Source: Litsea cubeba (Eukaryota; Streptophyta; Magnoliopsida; Laurales; Lauraceae). Taken from it: a DNA stretch of 64,000 nucleotides. The notes under the pieces are model-generated. The model saw only the letters and a program-made list of their open reading frames with translations, searched no databases and had not been told where the DNA came from. Location of the stretch: the NCBI GenBank assembly GCA_012931725.1, contig CM022951.1, positions 11,791,257 through 11,855,256 on the forward strand, read 5' to 3'. Both the position numbers and the translations under genes were made by a program. Of this stretch, positions 55,926 to 64,000 are shown in pieces; position 1 is the stretch's first letter; each line of letters opens with the position of its first letter.

Positions 55926-56762
55926 GATCTCTAAAATAGAAACCTCTTATAAGGAGACTTTTGATGGCTTTAAGTGGGCCCGATTGGGATTTGATTCATA
56001 GTGTTTATAAGACTTACAGAGGAAATGGTACATTGGTAGTTATATATCAAGGACCCGTCCAAAGTGATCGTGTGGATCACCAATCAAAGATGATTCCTAA
56101 GCAAATGTGCAAAAGGAAATAGTTTGGTCCCATCAATGGACTAAAATAGGTTTGGTTTGAACATCAGTCCATGGCGTGATCAGATCGTACTGGGCATGTG
56201 TTAAAGGTAATAAACGTGCTATATTTTGACCCATGTCTGATTGAAGATCTGGGCTAGGACCATAAATCAATTAACTCTTGGAGTAATTTTTTGCATTTTT
56301 ATTTGATTTTCAAGCATGTTGTATTTGTGTTCATGTTAGTGGATGACGATGTTTAAAATGGGTCCAGCTCTATTATACCCAATTCTTTAGTAGAGTCATT
56401 TTTCCTTTCTATTATTATTTTTAGTTATAATCCTTTTGTAGTCATCGATTCGAGCCTCCAATCTAGTGGATAGAATCTCTTTATGTTGAGTTTCATTTTT
56501 ATCGAACTTTTGTTCGATCAAGCTAGAAATCTTAATTTAAAAAAAACATATTCAATAAAAAAACATAGATTTGTAATTCTATAAAGTCAATTTCAGCCAA
56601 CTACCCAATGCCACAACCATCTTCCATCATCAGATTAACGACCAAGATCACCCTACATGGTCCACCACATCCACCTTCCATCATTAACACATTAAAATGT
56701 GTGGAAAATAGAGCCCTCAAACCTAAATTGTGTGAAAAAAATGAGCCGTCAAACCCAAACTT

Positions 56763-56802
<40 letters not shown>

Positions 56803-56947
56803 AGAAACCCAAACAATAATGCATACTTTTTAGAAAGTCCTACTTCAAAAGACACTACCATTTAAGTTATCTTATTCCAAAAATAGGAAGAGACGAGAAA
56901 AAAAATACATTACGTCATGTTTCATAGGTTTTAACATTTCATCTCTA

Positions 56948-56994
<47 letters not shown>

Positions 56995-57263
56995 AGGATC
57001 CATCACCCTGAGAGATTATAAAAGAGAGAATATAGTTGGCCAAAAGGAGTAGAAAATATGAAATGGGCACTGTATATAAAAAATGAAAGATAAAAGGCTG
57101 ATCCAACGTATTGCAAACATCATACAATGAGGGGTGTTTCGGTCATTTTTTCTACATACATCAAATACAGCACACCTTTAGGAGTTATTTAAAATTGAAC
57201 AAGGTAGAGGGCATATCTAATTTTAAAGGCAAGTATTGGGTGGAAATCCCTTTTAAAAATGGG
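55926..57263. other. AT-rich intergenic DNA with microsatellites
   Basis: Includes an A-run of about 38 (56762-56799), a (GA)n tract (about 56951-56990) and the extra MITE arm at 57094-57252. No gene is seen; frames around the A-run are Lys-only artefacts. Confidence 0.5.
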
Positions 57264-58022
57264 AAAAATTCAAGTGAGAACTAGTTCTCACCTATTATAT
57301 GAGAACTGTTTGCGGGACCCAACTAGCAACCCATCCAAACCTAGCAACCAATAGGGAACCCCATAATAGTCACTAATCCCAAAGATTGGCACACATCCGA
57401 ATGGACTGAACCGTTGGATTGAGGGTTGAATATTTTTTTGAATATGAAGCCATTAAACTTATGGGCCACGGATGAAAGGGTTAGGGGTATGGGTTTGGGG
57501 TGAAACTTGACACTTGAGGTGGTCTCAAGTAGATCTTTCCATCCCTTTTGGTCCCATCCCTAAATGGGGTCCACAATTGGGCTCAATAAAAAAGTTCTCA
57601 TATAATATGTGAGAACTAGTTCTCACCTGAATATTACCCATTATAATTGGGTAATATTCCGGTGAGAACTAGTTCTCACATATTATATGAGAACTTTTTT
57701 ATAGGGCCCAATTGTGGGCCCCATTTGGGGATGGAACCAGGGGGATAAAAAGATCTATATGAGACCACCCCCAAGTATCAAGTTTGACCCCAAACTCATG
57801 CCCCTAACCCCTTCATCCGTGGCCCACAAGTTTAATGGCTTAGTATTTTAAAAAATATTTAACCCTCGATCAAACGGTTCAGCCCATTCGAATGTGTACC
57901 AATCCTTGAGATTAGTGACTATCAGGGGGTTTACTATTGGTTGCTAAGTTTGCATGGGTAGCTAGTTGGGCCCATAAAAAAGTCCTCATATAATATGTGA
58001 GAACTAGTTCTCACCTAAATAT
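57264..58022. mobile_element. Head-to-head pair of MITEs forming a 750-bp palindrome
   Basis: Two units of about 375 bp (57264-57640 and 57648-58022) are inverted copies of each other around gggtaatat at about 57645. Each unit has terminal inverted repeats containing the 18-bp palindrome gtgagaactagttctcac followed by atattatatgagaact. Internally, gggcccacaattgggc, cccttcatccgtggccca and aacggttcagcccattcgaatg are shared. No coding capacity. Confidence 0.82.
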
Positions 58023-59797
58023 TATATATATTAAAGCAAAAGGGGAGGTGGGCTGTGAGGGGTGCCACGTCATCCCTAAAAAGTCTCTCCTTTCAGAAAC
58101 ATATGCAAAAAAATCTACATTATTTAAGGTGCCACCTCACCTTTGGGCTACTCTTTCTCTCCTAAAACCTCTCCGATAAGAGATTTTTTTGAACGTTTGA
58201 ATTTGAGTCTTATTTCTTATCATTATCCAAATTATAAGCAAAACTCTACAGTCGGTTTATTTTCTTTTCCTTAGATCTTCAATCATCAATGGGTCCCATG
58301 TTTAAATATGTTATTTTTATGAACGTTTGAATTTGAGTCCTATTTCTTGCCATTATCCAAATTATAAGCAAATCTTTACAGTCTGTTTTCTTTTCCTTAG
58401 ATCTTCAATCATCAATGGGTTCCATGTTAAATATGTTTTGTGGGCCCTACCGATGAATGAAATCCAAGTTGTTGCTCCTTTACTTTCCTTTCAATTTTTT
58501 TTCCCAAATGGATGGTTCCAGTAGTAGGCACCAGTTCGTATTAAATATATTTCAAGATTGGACTCCCATATTGGATGAAATCCCAATGGCCTTCTCTTAA
58601 TCCCTTTTTTCTAAGAGTGGGCCCCACTATGGAGGGAGTCAATCCTGTTGGCCGTTGTCTGGTTCTTAATGGATGCAAATCAATTAGTAGGCCCTGCACA
58701 TTTAACTTATTTCTGCAGTGGGCCCACTCATGGATTAATATAGCTCATTTACTCTCCTTTCAATTTTTTCCCCAAATGGATGGTTCCAGTAGTGGGCACC
58801 AATTCGTATTAAATATATTTCAAGATTGGACTCCAGTATTAGATGAAATCCCAATGGCCTTCTCTTAACCCCTTTTTTCCAAGAGTGGGCCCCACTGATG
58901 GAGGGATGCAAGCCCCGTTGGCTGGTTTCTTAATGGATGCAAATCAATTAGTGGGCCCCGCACATTTAACTTATTTCTACAGCGGGACCCACTAATGGAT
59001 TATACATAGATAATAGTTTTCTGGGTCAATATGTATCCGTAGTGGGCAATCAGACTGGGTTGGTATCATACACAAGCTTAATTTCTTTGATAATTATTAG
59101 GATGTCATTTGTGTACACATGAGTTAGAACTATTAGAAACATACTATGATGACTCATATCTTTATCAACTTACGCTCATCCCATGCAATGTACATCTTTT
59201 ATGTTTTTTTTTTCTTCTCTTATACTTGTTCGCCCCCCTCTCTTTCAAATTTTTTTTCCTTATGCTATCAATCATTTGTGAGGGCCAATTATTCCATCAC
59301 CATAAATCCAGATGTGGTGTGTGGCCCATTGAGGATAAAATCATTTGATTTCCATTTCCTTTCTTCTTATATTCCATTTTTTCTTCTTTGGATGCAGAGC
59401 CATCAGTGGGTCCCACACGTTAAAAATATTTCAAGGGTAGCCCCCACTGATGGATCAAACCCGTTAATTTTTTTATCCCTTTCTTTTGGTTCTTTTTAGT
59501 AGATGTAGATCAATCCGTTTTGTTTTCTTTTCTTATATTTTCAATCATCAATGGTATAACATACCCGTAAATAAGATGGGTCGTAATGGTCAATGCCTTT
59601 AAATTCAAGGGGTCATCGTGTTATGTAAATTTACTTTATTTTATATTTATTTTCATACATAGAAATTTTTTAATATTCAAAGATAATAAAAAAAATTTAT
59701 TTTATATTTATTTTATCTTAACAATATTTTAAAAGAATTTTTAAATTTTAACGTATTTTGATTTTTTGTCCGGACTTAGCACGGGCGTTTGTTGCTG
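58023..59797. mobile_element. Helitron-like non-coding segment
   Basis: The left end (atatatattaaagcaaaagggg ... ggtgccacgtcatcc) resembles plant Helitron 5' ends. Near the right end a hairpin-like gtccggacttagcacgggc at 59769-59787 resembles the usual 3' hairpin. The expected CTRR terminus is not clear. Inside are a 130-bp direct repeat (58191-58316, 58322-58440) and a 268-bp direct repeat (about 58440-58998). No helicase gene. Confidence 0.42.
58440..58998. repeat. 268-bp tandem duplication
   Basis: caaatggatggttccagtagt recurs at 58505 and 58773. The copies also share gcaccaattcgtattaaat and gagtgggccccact. Two copies. Confidence 0.85.
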
Positions 59798-59860
59798 CTT
59801 ACCCATTATAATTTAGATGGAGCGATTGAGGGAGGAGAGGAAAGAAGGCAAGAGAAGAAG

Positions 59861-61087
59861 ATGACGCTTGTTTCAAAGGAACTGCTATGGGACATCTTCT
59901 CTCGCCTTCCTATCAAATCTATCATTCGCTGCAAGTGCGTTTGCCGTTACTGGCGAAGTCTGCTCCAAGACCCCAGTTTCGTTCAAATCCATCTCAGCCG
60001 TTGCAACCAGAACAAATACATCACCAACATCTACTTCTTATCGGGCAAAGAAACTGTAATAGCGTCTCGAAATGCCCTTGCCCTATTAGATCTCGATGCT
60101 GACATTGATCACAGCGATCCTTCTTCTCGAATCGCAGCAGCCACACCCGCAAAGGTAGGCCAAAATCTCAACGACCGACATCTCAAAGGTAGTCATGATC
60201 ACTTCTCCCCTTACATCAGCTCCTGCAATGGCCTTGTATGCTTCTCCGAAAACGATACATATTATCCCAAACTCGTCTGCAACCCTGTCACAGGACAGTC
60301 CATCTCTTTGCCCCCATGGCCCATTAAGCTCCCAAGACAGAAGATGATCGCCTCTGGGATCGGTTTTGACCGGACCACCGGGCAATACAAGGTGGTGCGG
60401 ATCTTAGACCGCGAACCAGACTACGAGCCTTTGACCCGAATTGGGGGGGAGATATACACGCTGCTAGAGGGTAATGGGTCATGGAGAGATGCAGGAGAAG
60501 TGCCATTCTTTAGATATACATGGGACAAGAAGGGGCTCTTTGTAGATGGGGAGCTTTATTGGAGGATGTATTATGGAAATACACTATTCTTACTTTGCAT
60601 GGATATTGGGAGGGAGAAGTTCTACACCGTTCAATTGCCGGAGATGCTCACCCAGGCGTCTGAGATGATAGATTGGAAAGGGTGTCTCGGCATAGTGGAG
60701 AATCTTTATGGTGGTCACCTCTTCACTGATATTTGGGTTTTGAAGGATCGTCAGCCGAGTGAGGAAGGGAAGAAGAAGATGTCTACTTGGACTAAAGACA
60801 TTAGTATTGAATGGGATCTCTCACCTGAATCGCGTCAACTTCTCTATATCAAATTAGGAATGACCGATTATGGGTACCATCTGAATTTTCTTCCATTGGG
60901 CGTCCAGAAGAATGGAGAGATTTTGGTGTTGTGTCATCTCTGCATCTTGGGTTCCTATAATCTCCAAAGCAGGCAGTTTACAGTAATTGAAGTTGAGTGG
61001 CCTTCGTTACACATTGCTGCCTGCGAATCCATTGCTCACATCGCCAGTTTCGTCTCCCTTCGAAGGAGAGTCGTCCAAACAAGCTGA
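59861..61087 (+). CDS. F-box / FBA-domain protein, intact copy 3
   Basis: 408 residues, single exon. As an SCF ubiquitin-ligase subunit it would bind SKP1 through the F-box (residues about 5-45, KELLWDIFSRLPIKSII ... CRYWRSLL) and a substrate through the F-box-associated domain. Visible FBA motifs are SCNGLVC (121-127), NPVTG (141-145), GIGFD (166-170), YKVVRIL and GEILVL near the C terminus. The frame opens 24 codons earlier at 59789, but the ATG at 59861 is used because copies 1 and 2 have their ATG at the same place. The target is unknown. It is the only undamaged member of the cluster and has a Helitron-like segment ending about 65 bp upstream, so its promoter may differ from that of its relatives. 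Confidence 0.92.
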   Translation: MTLVSKELLWDIFSRLPIKSIIRCKCVCRYWRSLLQDPSFVQIHLSRCNQNKYITNIYFLSGKETVIASRNALALLDLDADIDHSDPSSRIAAATPAKVGQNLNDRHLKGSHDHFSPYISSCNGLVCFSENDTYYPKLVCNPVTGQSISLPPWPIKLPRQKMIASGIGFDRTTGQYKVVRILDREPDYEPLTRIGGEIYTLLEGNGSWRDAGEVPFFRYTWDKKGLFVDGELYWRMYYGNTLFLLCMDIGREKFYTVQLPEMLTQASEMIDWKGCLGIVENLYGGHLFTDIWVLKDRQPSEEGKKKMSTWTKDISIEWDLSPESRQLLYIKLGMTDYGYHLNFLPLGVQKNGEILVLCHLCILGSYNLQSRQFTVIEVEWPSLHIAACESIAHIASFVSLRRRVVQTS

Positions 61088-62197
61088 AACAGAGGGGAAA
61101 GAGGGGGGAAATTGATGCACATTTGCTTGTCTTTGGTTTTGTTTACTTTTTTTTTTTTTTTTTTTTGAGCGCGCACAACGGATACCCCTGTTTAACTTGC
61201 TTTCTTTGTGTGCTTAAGTGAATTGTAGCTAGGGTTCTCAATTATATATAATGATCAATATACATTGCGCCAGTTTCACTTATTAGGTCTTCTGGTTTCT
61301 GCAACCTTAAAGCATTACAAAATCTCACATTATCTGGTTGTGTGGCCAGCTGACGTTGTACACATTCTGATTAATGGGAGCCTTTCAATTCCTTTTTATT
61401 TTAAATTGATCTCTTGCTATTGTTTGCCCACTGCTGCATATGCTCTTTAACCTTCTCATAAGCGATATCTGTATGATAATAAGTATGTTCAATTGTTTCA
61501 CTTTGTTTTTTGTGTTGTTTTTAACTGGCCAACGATGGAAATTGTGTTGATCTGAGCCAATTTTGTACTTTTCTCTATTTCTCATTTCCATGTTTGCTAA
61601 AAACTTTGCTTCATATTTGACATTTCTTCGATACTATAGCATGATACGAATGTTCTGAAATGCTTTGATCACTACTTCATATTGAGTTTTTATTTGGATT
61701 TAAGCATATCGATCATTATGTATACAAGCGTTGTTTCTAGTTTTATGAGTGCATGCACAATCCATTTCAAATTACACTATCAGTTTCATCTTTATTTTTA
61801 CTTCGTCATTTTTCTTTGTTGTACAGATGTTGACCTGTATCACAACTTATGTAAGTGTTGTACTTCACAAGAACCATATGTGAGAAGTAAAATATCACTT
61901 GAAAATGAATCTCCACAAATTGAGAAAATGCAGCCTTGAGATTGTAGGTTTGAGTCATGTTGTCAACAAAAAAACGCTGTTCTTTCTGGGGAGCAAAAGA
62001 ATGCTCCAATGAATTGAGAATATCGTTGTTTTTTTTTTTTGGGTGTTAGTTCAGCCCAAGAGGCCTTTCCATTGGTAGTTTCTAATACATTTACTCATTG
62101 GAAAGGACACCTATTGGATTTTGTCTGCGACACAAACATTTAATGGGTTTTGTCTGCGAAATGTTTGAATTAATGACAAACATTCTGAGCATTAGAA

Positions 62198-62251
<54 letters not shown>

Positions 62252-63460
62252 AAACTTCAAGTTTCTACGGTTGTCTGTACTCACTAGATCTTATTCTGAC
62301 ATGTTGGTCCTCAGCTCTCCTTAAATTTTTATGGGTCCTGTTTAGGTATTTGATTGATATCATAGAAGTTGGCATTTTATTGTAAGCTTTCTTTCTGTTG
62401 ACAAGTGCTTTTAATTTTGATTACTGCAGTATTATGGACATCAAGTGGGTATAGTTGTGCGGAATGAAGACTACGCAAAAACAAGTTCCTTCTCTTGAGT
62501 AGAAGAAGGCTGGATTTCCCAATTTTGTTGATGACAGTTGATGACTGTGCTTTCATTTTGAGCTTTTCAGGTTCCGTGATATCATCTTATCCAGTCCTAC
62601 GTTATTCTCATTCATTGTTATTGTCATTTCTTCTCTGTTTCTTTCTTCCTCTTTTTGAACTATATTTTCTCAGTTGAAATCATTGAACAAAAGTGAGGTA
62701 ACATTTTTCACTAATTTTTTAATACATAAATTCATTTGGCCCTTTAGCCTGTAATTGAAGGTAAGTCCCTACTAATAAATGATATAGCTAGCAGAATTAA
62801 AATTCGCTCATTGGTCATGTTAAAATCATCAATGTATGCCAGAGTGGATAATGATTGGGGTTCACCCATTCCAAGGTTGGAAATTGCTCCGTTGCAGATC
62901 ATTCTATTTCTCTATTGTACATCTAAGGTAGGGTCAATCTAGCATCCAAAATACAAAGTCAAGTGCACATTTAAATGAAAAAAAAAAAAACTCCACCTCA
63001 TATTGATATTTTCTCTTGTACAGTTTTCTGTTTCTATAGCTGCTTACAGGAGTTTTGTTATATTGTCTCCATGGTGAATTCTTTCTACGTTTATTGTTGA
63101 TGATTCATTTCTTTCCTTATTACAGTGTTTTGAAACATTCTTGAACCGTATATGACTCTATTGTAGAAGCAATACATTTAAGCTGATATATTATCTTATC
63201 AATATCATATTATGACTCTCTCCTAATTTATCTCATTGATCTGTATGGCAATTTTTATGGAGTCTTTAAAACAGGATGATAATTTTCAATTTCCGGAGCT
63301 AATTATTTCTACATCCAAATGTCACCCTTAGAAGGGAAAGATAAGGAGGCAAGGATGGGGTAGGTGCTGGGTCTTGATTTTTATTTTTATTTTTGTGTGC
63401 CAATTGTTTAAGCATCTAGAAGACATGCTTAGAAAGGAAATCTAAGGAGGAAGGATCATA
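61088..63460 (+). other. 3' flank of F-box copy 3
   Basis: Non-coding. It aligns with 38836-39861 and 44054-45830 in the copy 2 region and serves as an empty-site reference for gypsy2, gypsy3, the LINE and the SINE. T-runs occur at 61149 and 62031. A (CT)n tract lies at about 62190-62249. Confidence 0.7.
62190..62249. repeat. (CT)n microsatellite
   Basis: About 60 bp of CT with one interruption. The paralogous tract at 39812-39836 is much shorter. Confidence 0.9.
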
Positions 63461-63479
63461 TAGCTCAACTTTCATACAT

Positions 63480-64000
63480 TGCTTCACCGTTAGGTGAATA
63501 CAAAAGTCTAAATTTGGATGGCCCCCAAACTCAGCAAAAAAGCATCCATGTTGAGCTTGAAGGAGAAAGAAACTTGGAAGTGGAGGTCTCTTATGAGAAA
63601 TACCCATGCTCTCTGCCTGCTTAGCTGCTGGCCATTCCCCTCCATCCTGTCCGGTCTCCAACCTTCAGACAACCTCTAAACAGGGAGTTACAGACACTCA
63701 TCCACGTCCATATCCTTAGACTCATAACGATACCCCTCAAGCAGCTGCAGTGCCTTCAAATACCCCTACATCAGCAAGTTTGGTAGCAACAGTGACATCC
63801 TCTCAAATGGTAGCAGCCCAATCAGCAATTGATGTGCCTTCTGATGTAGTAGTGGTCTCATCACAACTGGTAGCAGCCCCTTCAACAAATATATTGGTCT
63901 CATCTCCCCAATCTGTTCAAGCCACTCTGTCAATTCAGTCTCATCTCTGTGCGCAAAAAGAACAGAAGATGGCCGACCAAACACTGCCTTCATTCAAAGA
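63480..64000 (+). pseudogene. Gag-like / LINE ORF1-like remnant (DUF4283 and zinc-knuckle type), running off the edge
   Basis: Plus-strand reading in shifting frames gives KSIHVELEGERNLEVEVSYE, then CLAAGHSPPSC, then from 63720 an open Ser/Thr/Val/Ala-rich frame to the window end (QAAAVPSNTPTSASLV ...). The order of a beta-rich segment, a CCHC-like knuckle and a low-complexity linker resembles the DUF4283/zf-CCHC_4 proteins of plant LINE ORF1. At least one frameshift and a stop lie between the parts. The assignment is tentative; minus-strand frames here are less convincing. Confidence 0.4.

Noticed and set aside
56762..56799. A-run as the tail of a processed retrogene
   Set aside because: No coding similarity upstream and no flanking duplication seen; treated as simple repeat.
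1..64000. tRNA, rRNA or organelle-derived genes
   Set aside because: No cloverleaf or rRNA-like sequence was recognised by eye; a tRNAscan run would be needed to be sure.

Overview
This is a stretch of flowering-plant nuclear DNA. The evidence is spliceable GT-AG introns, F-box genes of the plant FBA type, and plant lineages of LTR retrotransposons (Tat-like Ty3/gypsy, Copia, Sirevirus-like Copia), together with hAT, CACTA, MITE, LINE and SINE pieces. The species cannot be named from the sequence. A woody, transposon-rich genome would fit, but that is a guess. There is one apparently intact host gene, an F-box protein at 59861-61087. Three damaged relatives lie on the same strand (1144-2318, 26336-31600 and a C-terminal relic near 46709-48018), so the window is a decayed F-box tandem cluster into which transposons have repeatedly inserted.

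Layout. 1-1143: intergenic DNA. 1144-2318: F-box copy 1, one frameshift. 2749-14947: a nearly intact Tat-like gypsy element on the minus strand (gypsy1) with gag, pol, a 76-bp tandem array and a three-exon gene on the opposite strand. 14948-18783: relics and MITEs. 18789-25666: a Copia element on the plus strand (copia1) with one internal stop. 26336-31600: F-box copy 2, split in its first codons by a small Copia element (copia2, 26372-30702) whose middle 2.3 kb is inverted. 31673-38830: a gag-only gypsy relative (gypsy2) that itself contains a 2.9-kb solo-LTR-like insertion. 39862-44053: a second gag-only relative (gypsy3), missing its left LTR. 44177-44803: LINE fragment. 45118-45302: SINE-like insertion. 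46709-48018: F-box relic 4, split by a 990-bp hAT element. 48020-48947: Copia-type LTR fragment and CACTA end. 48948-54960: a decayed Sirevirus-like element on the minus strand, with a very young Sirevirus-like element (50261-54100) inserted inside its gag zinc knuckle. 55000-59790: MITEs, a head-to-head MITE palindrome, simple repeats and a Helitron-like segment ending about 65 bp before the intact F-box gene. 61088-63460: 3' flank of that gene, paralogous to the flank of copy 2. 63480-64000: part of a gag-like or LINE ORF1-like reading frame running off the edge.

How the parts relate. Insertion boundaries are unusually clear. Direct flanking duplications can be read for copia1 (GTAAT), copia2 (CAATG), gypsy2 (CCCTG), the solo LTR (CACCC), the young Sirevirus-like element (CGAAT) and the hAT element (TAGCAAGC). 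Gypsy1 and the gag-only gypsy2 and gypsy3 share LTR termini, primer-binding site, polypurine tract and an R/U5 box, so gypsy1-type enzymes could plausibly have mobilised them. The most interesting items are the spliced antisense gene inside gypsy1, the inverted core of copia2, and the shared signals between autonomous and gag-only gypsy elements.
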